Source: an uncultured Clostridia bacterium
GTDB lineage: Bacteria > Bacillota > Clostridia > UBA1381
Assembly: GCA_910579415.1 (NCBI GenBank)
Contig: CAJTUY010000049.1
Location: forward strand, 1 to 12,843
Length of the DNA stretch: 12,843 bases
Direction of reading: 5' to 3'
In this document: piece by piece, positions 1 to 8,115 of the stretch
Numbering within the stretch: position 1 is the first letter of the stretch
How the letters are laid out: each line of letters begins with the position of its first letter
The notes under the pieces: model-generated
The model's database searches: none
The model's input: only the letters and a program-made list of their open reading frames with translations
What the model was told of the DNA's origin: nothing
Position numbers and translations under genes: made by a program

Positions 1-1861
1 CAATTCCTGCTTCATTTTTCGGATGTGCGTTTAAGACAAATTCATTGTCTGCGGCAACATACATTTCTTCTGACATCTTATTTTCAGCTGTCTGAATTTT
101 TCTTATAACTCCGCCATCTGTTGTCGTAGCTACAATAAGCTGATTTACAGTGCCGTCAGGACTTGATTTTTTCAGCAGCTCAGGAATCTGAGATTTATCT
201 ACTCTGTTACCGTTATAGGTTATCTTGTCTGCCATTGTGAAGTCTTCCATGTTGCCTTCCTTTGTAAACAGTCTTACAATGCCTTCTTCGCTATTTTCAT
301 TATAATAACATTTTACAACATACGCATAATTTTTGCCTGAGCTTGAAACTGCATATCCGGCAACTTTATTAAAGTAATCAATATAGAAGGTTCCTTCACT
401 TCCTATCGTCGGTTCATATGTATTCTGCTGACCTTCTTCTATACGCTTTATATATTCCTGCGTATACTCATATTCGCTTCCGTCTTCAAGAGCTACTCCC
501 TTATTTCCGTTTACTGTTAAAAACTTTTTAGCCTTCGCCGTAACCTGATTATTTGAAATCAAAACCTCTGCAAGCACATCACCAATAGTATTTTTACTTA
601 TTGCAACAGATAAAACACTTCCCGATGATATACTTGAAAAGTCAGCTTCCTGTCCGTCAAGTATAAATGTCGGCTTTATATTTTCTTCGCCGCTTAAATC
701 CAATGAACCGCGTTCATACTTAAATCTTACTATACTGTCAGTGGCAATTGCCTTATCAACAATACAAGTGTCATAATTCTTGATTATGACTACATTATAT
801 TTGCTGCTGTCATTGCTTATAAAACGAACACTTCCGTTTTCTGTATAAAGGTCACTGTCGTCAACAACATCAAGACGCTTTCCGTTATAGATAAATATAG
901 CATCATCTGAAATATCAAGTGTCTTTTTTCTGTTATTTTCATAATACTGAAAACGTGTCTTTCCCACATTTTCTGTTGTATCCTCAGACAGCACTTCTAC
1001 TACTTTTACATTCTTATCTGCTGTAATATGTATAACGTGGTAACCGTTTTCATCAGCCACATAATAGGCTGTAACCTTCATGCCTAGATAATCGGAAATA
1101 TTGTCTATTTCCGAGTCGAACATCTCGCCGCCGATTTTTACCGTACCTGCCTCATACTGCTCCTGCGCGCTCATAAGCGAAGTGCTTCCGCATGCCTCAA
1201 CAATTCCGCTGTAACGGTAAATGTTAAGCGCATAGCTCATATAATCCTCATCGTTTGAATTCGTATATATCGGATATTTACCGCTTATTCCGCTTGTCTT
1301 AAGGTATTTACTGCTCTCAAGAACATTCTGAATCATTACTGCCGCATCAGCATATGTAATATCGCCGCTAACGCTGCCGCTTACGCCTCTTAACATATCA
1401 TTGGATACAGCCTGCGAATAATATCCGTTAGGAAATCCACCTTCCTTTTCAGCTATGCTCGCATAACCTGTAACCGATACAAGCACCTTTACAGCTTCAC
1501 CGAGTGAAATAACACTTTCAGGCTTAAATTCCGCTTTTCCGTAGCCTGCCATTATTCCGCGTTCGTAAAGATATTCAACACTTGCTGCTGCGTCATTGTC
1601 AGGAAGAACATCCGAGAATATTCTCTTTGGTGACGGGGATAAATCGTCGCTTCCTCCCATCACTCTGACTATTATTTTAGCAAATTCGCCTCTTGTTACC
1701 GTTTCTGCCGCTTTTTCCTCTGTAACGTCCTCATATATATTAAGACCGTTCATTAACGAAACCGCGCCGCTCTGTTTTTCATTTAAACCGTCCGCCGCAA
1801 ATGCAGCACACGTACAAAGCAATAAGCATATGGTAACTATACTGATTATCAATTTTTTCAT
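1..1861 (-). CDS. SLH-domain envelope protein, C-terminus beyond the window (unit D)
   Basis: This is an open reading frame of 620 codons with no stop before the window edge, so the C-terminus is missing. It starts at ATG 1859-1861. The N-terminus MKKLIISIVTICLLL...AAFA is a typical secretion signal with probable cleavage near residue 22; the cysteines at 12, 16 and 18 do not form a lipobox. SLH-like repeats follow at about residues 43-70 (VTRGEF), 82-133 (FSDV...ISLGEA) and 146-183 (ITYADA). Only the first retains a good TRAE-like motif, so the other two are degenerate. SLH repeats normally bind pyruvylated secondary cell-wall polymer, so the protein should sit on the outer wall. Residues 184-620 are beta-rich, with motifs such as SDYLGMKVTAYY and FISNDSSKYNVVII. 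I do not recognise this region as an enzyme. It is the last gene of the apparent operon visible here, 44 bases after unit C. Confidence 0.85.
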   Translation of the reverse strand, partial: MKKLIISIVTICLLLCTCAAFAADGLNEKQSGAVSLMNGLNIYEDVTEEKAAETVTRGEFAKIIVRVMGGSDDLSPSPKRIFSDVLPDNDAAASVEYLYERGIMAGYGKAEFKPESVISLGEAVKVLVSVTGYASIAEKEGGFPNGYYSQAVSNDMLRGVSGSVSGDITYADAAVMIQNVLESSKYLKTSGISGKYPIYTNSNDEDYMSYALNIYRYSGIVEACGSTSLMSAQEQYEAGTVKIGGEMFDSEIDNISDYLGMKVTAYYVADENGYHVIHITADKNVKVVEVLSEDTTENVGKTRFQYYENNRKKTLDISDDAIFIYNGKRLDVVDDSDLYTENGSVRFISNDSSKYNVVIIKNYDTCIVDKAIATDSIVRFKYERGSLDLSGEENIKPTFILDGQEADFSSISSGSVLSVAISKNTIGDVLAEVLISNNQVTAKAKKFLTVNGNKGVALEDGSEYEYTQEYIKRIEEGQQNTYEPTIGSEGTFYIDYFNKVAGYAVSSSGKNYAYVVKCYYNENSEEGIVRLFTKEGNMEDFTMADKITYNGNRVDKSQIPELLKKSSPDGTVNQLIVATTTDGGVIRKIQTAENKMSEEMYVAADNEFVLNAHPKNEAGI

Positions 1862-1873
1862 TTGGCTTTATTA

Positions 1874-1880
1874 CTCCTTT
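1874..1880 (-). promoter_or_regulatory. Ribosome binding site of unit D
   Basis: The minus strand reads AAAGGAG, followed by 12 bases and then the ATG at 1861. The spacer is somewhat long, but no closer purine-rich motif is present, and the signal peptide begins exactly at this ATG, which supports the start. Confidence 0.6.
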
Positions 1881-1905
1881 CGCAGTTTAATTGATTTAAC
1901 AGGGC

Positions 1906-4900
1906 TTATGCCGATGGATTAAGCTTTTCATGAACACGTTTCAGCATTACTGCCGCCTGCGCTCTCGTTGCCTGCTGTTTCGGTGCAAACAACTCGTCTG
2001 TCATGCCATAGATAAAGCCTAAATCCGCCGCTTCAACGATATAATCATACGCCCAGTGGCTTACGTCGTCAATATCATTAAAGTAAAGTGTTTTTCCTGT
2101 TTCCAGCTTTGTATTTGATTTATGATTATACGCCGATACGATAACTCTTGCAAGCTCCTCACGCGTGATAGGCGCATCAGGATTGAACAATCCGTCATAG
2201 CCGCTCATATAATCATTTGTTTTTACATTCTGTACATATCCCGAATACCAGTCGTCACTTACAATGTCAAAGAAACTGTTTTCATAAGGCATTGCTTCCT
2301 GTCCCATTGCAAGCGTTATCATCGTTGCAAATTCCGCTCTTGATACGCTGTCATCCGGACGGAATATATCGTTTTCATCACCGTTTACTATACCAAGCTC
2401 CGCCATATATTCAACGTCTTTTCTTGCCCAGTGATTTTTCATATCCTTAAATCTTAACAGGAATGTATCCAGTTCATCGGCAGTATTATCGTCCGACGGC
2501 GTATTCAGAGGAATAGATACAATCGGTTCCGTTGTGTCTGCCTGTGAAGGTATCTTATCTTTCTTCGACGAAGCACTTCCGCCTCCGCCTCCGCCGCCTG
2601 AACCGCCGGTGCTGCCGTTTATTTGATTAACCTTTTTATAAAGCTCATTTCTTATCGGAATAGCATAAAACTTATCCAAAAGAGCTTTTGCGGCATTTAT
2701 GTCTGTTGAATTCTTTGTGTAAATCGCCTTATTTACTGCCGCAGTTACTTCATTTAGTTCCAATGTGATTTCCCATACAACGAGGTCTTTTATTTTAAGA
2801 CTTCCGTTATACTGAAGATAAATATCATCTTCAAACTTAGCCTTCTGCTTTCTTGTGTCATACTGTGCTTCAATAGTCTGCCATTCTCCGTTTGCTGTAA
2901 TTTCAGCAAGTGTCCCGCCTGTCTGGGATACAAGCTTTATTGTACCTCCCTGCGCGGCTTTTACAGTTGCTTTTAATGCATAGCTTGAATCATTTGTGAG
3001 GAAAAGCTTCTGATATACGCCTCTGCCATTGGAGTGAACCACGTAATCCTCTCCGTCCTGAACAACTGTTACTACTGTATCAGTCATAGGTCTCCAGTAT
3101 ATAGCTTGCGGAGGATTAACAGATATCCAGCCCGGACAAATGTTATCAGCTTTTTTAATTATAAGCTCGTATTTTACGGTGGTAGATGCTGTACCGTGCT
3201 TTGAGGTTCCAATAAGAGTTACCTTTTGGTCCTGACGGCTCGGACGGTTTATCATGCCCACATCAAAAATACTTCCGTCACTGCTGCGCCAGCTTATTTC
3301 ACTTTCAAAATGCTTACCCTTTCTGGGCAAAGGTATAATCTCTGTAACAGGCACAGATTCATCTATTGTAACTTCAGCCAAATCCTCCTTCGCCATTCTA
3401 AGGTCAGTATAGTTAAGAGTCACATCAAGTTCGGCAAAAGCCTTTGTTGCATGCTCCTCTGCCTTTATTGTGACCGTTCCCAAAACTGTCGAACAATCTA
3501 CTGAAAGTACCCCTGTATCCTTATCCATACGGATACCGTTCATGCTCTCAATTTCTTTCGGAGCAACCGTCCAGTCAAGCTTTAAATCAACTATCTGATT
3601 ATTTGATGTATTCAGAACCCTTTTCATTTCCTTTTCAATCTGGTCATATACCGTTGCTGAATATTTAAAATCAGATGTTCCTTCATCAGGAATAAAGCAC
3701 TCTGTCTGAGGCTCGTTAAATACCACTTTATCAGGCGCGCGTCCCGTAACGGTTACGGTCTTTTCCAACTTATTATCAGGATTTGCCACAGAATATCCCG
3801 TGAACACCAATTCGCCTTCCTTTACGTTCTTATCTACCGTAAAGGTTTTTGCAGCGCTGTCAAACACAATGCCCTCAGGCATCTTTTCAATCTTTATCGC
3901 TGTTTCACGCGACATATTTTCTCCGTCTGTACCTACAATGTCTACTGCATATTCATATATCTCGGGTTCTTCCTCCTTAAGAGGGATTGCCATTCTGTCC
4001 CTACCTGTTATCTGAATAACACCTTCATCAACAATTGTTACCGTAAAAGTTTGCATCTTTCCCGCTTCAGTTATTGCGCGGTATTCAAGCTGATGTCCTC
4101 CTGTCACAGTACTGTCAATTGATAATTTGATGCTTGTGTCGCTTACAGACTCTGATGTAACTCCTGCCGGAAGATCTGAAGTCATTAAGTCAATTACTGC
4201 TACTTTATCCTCAGAAGGTTCGCCCTTATAATTGTAATGCACAGGATCAAGAGTAGTTGTAAAGGTACCGCTTGCAGGAATTTCAAAACGTGTTTTAGCC
4301 AACGCTATCTCATCCTTGTCAGTATCGTAGAAACGCCATATGTCACCCTCCTGCATAAGCATAAACATTTTTGTTTTTGACGCAACCATGAACATATCGT
4401 CTTTTACTTCGCTGATTGAGCGTATTTCCTCATTACTTTCCGAGCCGTTTCCGCCTTCCGCTATTATCCACGGCACATCAACCGTAAGTGATGAAGGGTC
4501 ATTGGGCGCTACAAGCATTCTTCCGTTTTCTGTTCCGACTACAATATAATCTTTTCCTACACCCATTCCGGTAAACTTTTCTGTATTCTCTGTTCCGTCT
4601 GAAAGCTTCATTGAGTTGAAGTTTGTATACCTCGGTGTTTCATCATGTTTCAGAACACGAAATACAGGCGTTTTATTTATCAATACCCAACCGTCTAGAG
4701 CATCTGACCAAGCCATATCCACAGGATGAACAGATATATTTTGTGTCTGTGTTGTTTTTACTCCTTCTTCATTAAAATACCATGTTTTATACTGGTCGCC
4801 AACAGCATACATCATGCTTTCATCTGCAGTAGTGCTTGGAGTAAGTCCGATAGTTTTCGCTATCGCACCGCTGTCGCCGAGCGGATATTTTTTAGCAGGT

Positions 4901-5373
4901 GCATCCATACTCTCAAAAACCTTCACTGTTGCTCCCGCCGCAAGCGCAAGCCACTTGCCGTTTGTTTCAACTGTTGTATTTGAGCCTGCCATATCTGCGT
5001 TCGGAGATTCCACCCAGTTTCGGGCATCTTCCGAAATAAGCGTTCTGTTGTTAATACACATAACAAACTTTTCTTCCGCTTCCCACCAGGCAATTACTTG
5101 TCTGTTTTCTGGATGTCCGAAGTGTTTCGCAGGATTGAGATTATCCTTTGTTATTTCCCAGTCGTATCCGTTTGTAGAGGCAACAACCTTTGCCGGTGTA
5201 TTCGCCGCATTCTCCAAGTCCTTTACTACCGCTACATACAAGTCCTTTTGAGGGCTGTAACATGTATCAATAAATGTAAAGGTTCCCGGAAGTTCAACCG
5301 CCATAACGGGTGTTATTCCCACTGCGCCAATAAGCAGTATTGCTGAAATCAGCGCTGATAATATCTTTTTCAA
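1906..5373 (-). CDS. Large SLH-anchored surface protein with propeller-like, Ig-like and putative carbohydrate-binding domains (unit C)
   Basis: This intact protein of 1155 residues uses a TTG start (5371-5373), chosen because it opens directly on a signal peptide (MKKILSALISAILL..., cleavage likely after VMA at 25) and follows an AGAGAGG motif. Residues ~31-350 form a propeller-like module with Asp-box-like turns (STNGYDW, SEDARNW) and a WWE motif at 97-99. It is paralogous to two modules in unit B. Residues ~360-745 are Ig/cadherin-like beta domains; the last one (ISWRSSDGSIF) resembles the atypical bacterial Ig family. Residues ~746-873 look like a jelly-roll carbohydrate-binding module (GEWQTIEAQYDT). 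A short helical stretch, a poly-Gly linker (~922-933) and three good SLH repeats (from 975; SRAEF, TREEL, TRAQA) end the protein. I see no catalytic domain. I infer a wall-anchored glycan-binding or scaffold protein working with the beta-helix proteins encoded just upstream. Confidence 0.9.
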   Translation of the reverse strand: MKKILSALISAILLIGAVGITPVMAVELPGTFTFIDTCYSPQKDLYVAVVKDLENAANTPAKVVASTNGYDWEITKDNLNPAKHFGHPENRQVIAWWEAEEKFVMCINNRTLISEDARNWVESPNADMAGSNTTVETNGKWLALAAGATVKVFESMDAPAKKYPLGDSGAIAKTIGLTPSTTADESMMYAVGDQYKTWYFNEEGVKTTQTQNISVHPVDMAWSDALDGWVLINKTPVFRVLKHDETPRYTNFNSMKLSDGTENTEKFTGMGVGKDYIVVGTENGRMLVAPNDPSSLTVDVPWIIAEGGNGSESNEEIRSISEVKDDMFMVASKTKMFMLMQEGDIWRFYDTDKDEIALAKTRFEIPASGTFTTTLDPVHYNYKGEPSEDKVAVIDLMTSDLPAGVTSESVSDTSIKLSIDSTVTGGHQLEYRAITEAGKMQTFTVTIVDEGVIQITGRDRMAIPLKEEEPEIYEYAVDIVGTDGENMSRETAIKIEKMPEGIVFDSAAKTFTVDKNVKEGELVFTGYSVANPDNKLEKTVTVTGRAPDKVVFNEPQTECFIPDEGTSDFKYSATVYDQIEKEMKRVLNTSNNQIVDLKLDWTVAPKEIESMNGIRMDKDTGVLSVDCSTVLGTVTIKAEEHATKAFAELDVTLNYTDLRMAKEDLAEVTIDESVPVTEIIPLPRKGKHFESEISWRSSDGSIFDVGMINRPSRQDQKVTLIGTSKHGTASTTVKYELIIKKADNICPGWISVNPPQAIYWRPMTDTVVTVVQDGEDYVVHSNGRGVYQKLFLTNDSSYALKATVKAAQGGTIKLVSQTGGTLAEITANGEWQTIEAQYDTRKQKAKFEDDIYLQYNGSLKIKDLVVWEITLELNEVTAAVNKAIYTKNSTDINAAKALLDKFYAIPIRNELYKKVNQINGSTGGSGGGGGGGSASSKKDKIPSQADTTEPIVSIPLNTPSDDNTADELDTFLLRFKDMKNHWARKDVEYMAELGIVNGDENDIFRPDDSVSRAEFATMITLAMGQEAMPYENSFFDIVSDDWYSGYVQNVKTNDYMSGYDGLFNPDAPITREELARVIVSAYNHKSNTKLETGKTLYFNDIDDVSHWAYDYIVEAADLGFIYGMTDELFAPKQQATRAQAAVMLKRVHEKLNPSA
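2578..2616 (-). repeat. Poly-glycine linker coding tract
   Basis: This tract of GGC/GGA/GGT codons encodes a Gly/Ser/Thr linker with a run of seven glycines inside unit C. It separates the putative carbohydrate-binding and helical region from the three C-terminal SLH repeats and probably acts as a flexible spacer. Such GC-rich repeats can change length by slippage. Confidence 0.8.
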
Positions 5374-5381
5374 TTATGCTC

Positions 5382-5390
5382 ATCCTCTCT
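5382..5390 (-). promoter_or_regulatory. Ribosome binding site of unit C, overlapping the unit A stop
   Basis: The minus strand reads AGAGAGGAT and ends 8 bases before the TTG start of unit C (5373). The TAG that ends the shifted frame of unit A occupies 5389-5391, so stop and ribosome binding site overlap. Ribosomes finishing the frameshifted unit A product would end on this site, whereas those stopping at 5652 would end about 280 bases upstream. This may couple translation of the two genes; the coupling is inference. Confidence 0.6.
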
Positions 5391-5655
5391 ATTTTTTTAC
5401 GCCCACAGTTTCTTCCTTCAAAAGACCTATATTATTAAAATCAATTTTAGGGAAGTCTTTATTCTTACTGTAAACTTCGCTGTCTTCTTTAAGGGTGAAG
5501 TCTTTTCCATTATAGTTTACAAAGCCAGGATCAGTTTTTGTAACTATATTTCCCGATGCCTCAACGAGCTGTTCATTTGCGTTAAAGCCCTGAGCCGTCG
5601 GATTGCCGTTTAGTGTGCTTAACGGGAATTTAATATTTACAACCAAATTGTTCAT
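5389..5655 (-). CDS. C-terminal part of the unit A beta-helix protein, in the -1 frame
   Basis: This frame encodes 88 residues if counted from the ATG at 5655, but it is open up to a TGA at 5707-5709. Its product matches the C-terminus of the unit B beta-helix: compare NNLVVNIKFPLSTLNG with NNMIINISIPLSSING, and EASGNIVTKTDPGFVNY with DASGNFVAKEDPGFVSY. Aligning from PVY to the NN pair needs no gaps if residue K799 of the upstream frame is joined to N (codon 5689-5691). It is therefore the end of the unit A protein rather than a separate gene. The ATG overlaps the upstream TGA as ATGA, so re-initiation could make a free 88-residue peptide, but the methionine sits where the paralogue has an ordinary lysine and no good ribosome binding site precedes it. 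Joined to the upstream part, the protein has 899 residues. Confidence 0.8.
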   Translation of the reverse strand: MNNLVVNIKFPLSTLNGNPTAQGFNANEQLVEASGNIVTKTDPGFVNYNGKDFTLKEDSEVYSKNKDFPKIDFNNIGLLKEETVGVKK

Positions 5656-8087
5656 AAATTGGTTACCGTTCTTATACGCGCCGAAATGGTTTTTAAATCC
5701 AACACCTCAGGATTCTTCTGGGAATATACAGGGCTATATTTCTGCCACTGTGCGTATGTTCCCTTTACGCTATCGGACTGTATATCCCACTTCGCGTCCG
5801 GATTGTATGTATGAGATGCCTCATATGTGCCTGCCGTATCAACAAATATATTACCATTTACCACATTGTCAATACCCTGCGCGCATACGCCTCTGATACC
5901 GTTTGAATTTTGATATCCTATATTATAGAATACGTTTTCAAGTACCTGCAAGCCATTTCCGTTATTATCCGTTCTTATTCCGGCAACATTCATCTGGCGT
6001 TCCGTAAAGTTCTGCTGTCCCAAGTCATGAATGAAGTTTCTTCTTATAACAACATTTCTTTCCCACGGGAACTGGTATACATTCATATAAATAGCATCCA
6101 TATCGTGGAACTCCTTAACCGCGTCATAAATATTGTTATATTCGACAGTATGGTCAGGTCCGTATATTATAAGCGCCGTATGCGGCATATCATGAAGCTC
6201 ATTATGACTTACCGTTGTTCCTACCGACTGATGTCCCAAAAGTATTCCTGCCTGATATGAGCGTTCAATCTGGGCTGCTTTATAAATGTGGTTATTTGTA
6301 ACTACATTTTCACCTGATATACGGTTCTCATAATCTCCGCCTGAGATACTTATGCCGGTACTTCCTATATCGTGAATCAGACAATTCTTTACTACACAGC
6401 CATTACCTTTAAGGTAAATACCGTTCGTACCCGTATCTGCAACTTCACAATTTTCTACAATGATATTTTCAACACCGTTCAAGCGTATTGTTCCTGCCCT
6501 TGAACAGTCAAGTTTCAAATTCTTAAACGTTACATTACTTACATTTGAACCTGTAATCAGGTTTTCACCTATCTGTGACAGTCTTATATCCGAGCCTTCT
6601 CCAAACCCTGACTGCGGATACAGATAAAGCATTTTTGTGTTACGGTCAATGTAATATTCACCCGGCTCGTCTATTTCCTCAAAGATATTTTCATAGCGTA
6701 TGAAATGCTTTGAATAATACTCTGTAACCGAACCTTCTTTTAATGTTATCTGACCCTGTTCAATCTTATCTATCGGGAAGTAACCGTAGAAATAGTTAGG
6801 ACCGAGAACACCTGCGGTATATATTTCATTTATATTCGTTTTCCATTTTGTCGGGCGGTCATAATCAATTTTATAAACCGCGCCCTCCAAAACTCCTGTT
6901 TTACTTCTTGCTCCGCTTCGTACAATTCCTGTTGTTCCTACCCAATCGCTGTTAGGCCATTTTGCAAGCTGCATTCTGCTGCCGTCAACATACAGTTCTG
7001 CCTGCGGAATTGTGTCTGCATTTATCAGATAACCGCGTCTGGAAAGTACGCCCAAATCTTCAATTCCAAGCTTACCCAAGTCTATCTCCAGCACCTTATC
7101 TGCCGCTGTTTTATCAAGGAGCTTTGACGTCATATCAGATGACGCCGCTTTAAATTCACTGTACGGAAGTTTTACTCCGCCTGTAATTCTTGCAACCTCT
7201 CCCGGATATGAAGTGTATGTAACAGGATTACCTTCCTTACCTGAATCTGCCGCTCCAAGTTCAAGCGACTTATCAAGTATATAATCTCCTCCGCGCAGGT
7301 AAACCGTTATTCCGCCTTCGGGATACGCGCCTGCCGCGATAATCTCGCGTACCTTGTCGCGCGCTTTTTCAATAGTTTTAAGCGGCGCTTCCTGCGTACC
7401 TGCGTTCGCGTCATTACCCGAATCCGCTACAACAATTGTATTTGCCGCATTGATTACAGGATTCTGCGTATTATTGTTATTGTTGTCATTTCCACCCGAT
7501 AATGTAAAGTTGCCTGCTGTAATCATTCTGTCGGTTATTACACATGCCTCTGCTCTTGTAGTGTATCTGCCGCTGCGGAAGGTATTATCTTCGTATCCGC
7601 TTAGCAGATGTTTTGAATATGCGGCAAGAACATACTCTTTATCGGCATTATAAATATCATAGTAATCGGAAATACGTGAAATAAGCTGTTCACGCTCATC
7701 TCCTCTTACATAGTCCGCGCCTATTGCTCTCACACTGATTTTTACAAGCTCACTACGCGTTATCGGTCTGTCATAGCGGTCAAACTCATCTTTATAAATC
7801 AGCTTTTTTTCAAGAGCTTTTTCTATATAAGGCGCTGACCAGTTCCCTGTCTGTGGAGTAATTTCAACTTTCATAGCCGTCAGTGTCATTTTAATAAATT
7901 CATCTACATTGACATAGCTGTCCGGTCTGAATCGTACTCTGTCACCCTCTACAATACCAACGCTCGTAAGCTTATTTATAAAGCCTTCAGCCCAGTGACC
8001 GCTGACATCTGTGTAATCCGCAGACGCAGATACCACATTTATCTGCATTGTTATGACCGCTGCAAGTATAATAGCAATCTTTTTCAC
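5652..8087 (-). CDS. SLH-anchored right-handed beta-helix protein, main part (unit A)
   Basis: This frame of 811 codons uses a GTG start (8085-8087) preceded at 7 bases by a perfect AGGAGG. A signal peptide (MKKIAIILAAVITM..., cleavage near 23) is followed by three SLH repeats at about 25-72, 81-123 and 141-188 (ITRSEL, TTRAEA), then an Asn-rich linker (DNNNNNTQN). From ~216 a right-handed parallel beta-helix begins with VVADSGNDANAGT and LKTIEKARDKVRE. Repeated coils run through ~500-750. Residues shared with unit B and with secreted beta-helix carbohydrate enzymes are ERSYQAG (608-614), PH (635-636), EFHDMDAIY (659-667) and FPWER (673-677). Such beta-helices are usually polysaccharide lyases or glycosidases; the layout recalls GH141-like proteins, but I cannot assign a family. 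The frame ends at TGA 5652-5654 after 12 residues (800-811) unrelated to the paralogue. Real homology continues in the -1 frame from residue 799. Confidence 0.88.
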   Translation of the reverse strand: MKKIAIILAAVITMQINVVSASADYTDVSGHWAEGFINKLTSVGIVEGDRVRFRPDSYVNVDEFIKMTLTAMKVEITPQTGNWSAPYIEKALEKKLIYKDEFDRYDRPITRSELVKISVRAIGADYVRGDEREQLISRISDYYDIYNADKEYVLAAYSKHLLSGYEDNTFRSGRYTTRAEACVITDRMITAGNFTLSGGNDNNNNNTQNPVINAANTIVVADSGNDANAGTQEAPLKTIEKARDKVREIIAAGAYPEGGITVYLRGGDYILDKSLELGAADSGKEGNPVTYTSYPGEVARITGGVKLPYSEFKAASSDMTSKLLDKTAADKVLEIDLGKLGIEDLGVLSRRGYLINADTIPQAELYVDGSRMQLAKWPNSDWVGTTGIVRSGARSKTGVLEGAVYKIDYDRPTKWKTNINEIYTAGVLGPNYFYGYFPIDKIEQGQITLKEGSVTEYYSKHFIRYENIFEEIDEPGEYYIDRNTKMLYLYPQSGFGEGSDIRLSQIGENLITGSNVSNVTFKNLKLDCSRAGTIRLNGVENIIVENCEVADTGTNGIYLKGNGCVVKNCLIHDIGSTGISISGGDYENRISGENVVTNNHIYKAAQIERSYQAGILLGHQSVGTTVSHNELHDMPHTALIIYGPDHTVEYNNIYDAVKEFHDMDAIYMNVYQFPWERNVVIRRNFIHDLGQQNFTERQMNVAGIRTDNNGNGLQVLENVFYNIGYQNSNGIRGVCAQGIDNVVNGNIFVDTAGTYEASHTYNPDAKWDIQSDSVKGTYAQWQKYSPVYSQKNPEVLDLKTISARIRTVTNL
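5691..5697 (-). promoter_or_regulatory. Candidate -1 frameshift site T TTA AAA in unit A
   Basis: The minus strand reads GA T TTA AAA ACC in the unit A frame (D797-L798-K799), a textbook X XXY YYZ heptamer. A -1 slip here continues as AAC CAT TTC and joins the C-terminal frame exactly. The shift must fall between the -1-frame stop (5707-5709) and the 0-frame stop (5652-5654), and the heptamer lies within that 52-base interval. A Shine-Dalgarno-like GAGGTG at 5703-5708 is 5 bases upstream. No strong hairpin is seen downstream, only a 6-bp AACCAA/TTGGTT stem. The five-A run could equally be a six-A run that lost one base. Confidence 0.5.
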
Positions 8088-8094
8088 CGTTAGT

Positions 8095-8100
8095 CCTCCT
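8095..8100 (-). promoter_or_regulatory. Ribosome binding site of unit A
   Basis: A perfect AGGAGG on the minus strand lies 7 bases before GTG 8085-8087, in the 28-base gap after the unit B stop. It fixes the GTG start, since no in-frame ATG gives an intact signal peptide. Confidence 0.9.
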
Positions 8101-8115
8101 ATATGTAGTATAAAT

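Noticed and set aside
1..1861. Lipoprotein signal in unit D because of cysteines at residues 12, 16 and 18
   Set aside because: None is preceded by a lipobox pattern with Gly, Ala or Ser directly before the cysteine; an ordinary signal peptidase I site at AFA fits better.
1596..1922. Plus-strand open frame of 108 codons across the unit D start
   Set aside because: It lies antisense to the signal peptide and SLH coding sequence of unit D, has no ribosome binding site and no recognisable protein pattern. The same holds for the other plus-strand frames, including those at 4814-5251 and 10684-11247.
5391..5398. A/T run in the gap between units A and C as terminator
   Set aside because: It is part of the Lys-Lys-stop coding end of unit A and has no stem next to it.
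5389..5655. Independent small gene for an 88-residue protein
   Set aside because: Its sequence is the expected C-terminus of the beta-helix family, its homology extends upstream of the ATG, and no good ribosome binding site precedes it. Kept as the C-terminal part of unit A.
5652..8087. Firm assignment of the beta-helices to GH141 or to a pectate lyase family
   Set aside because: The general layout and C-terminal DPGFV motif fit several secreted beta-helix families, and no diagnostic catalytic set could be confirmed by eye.
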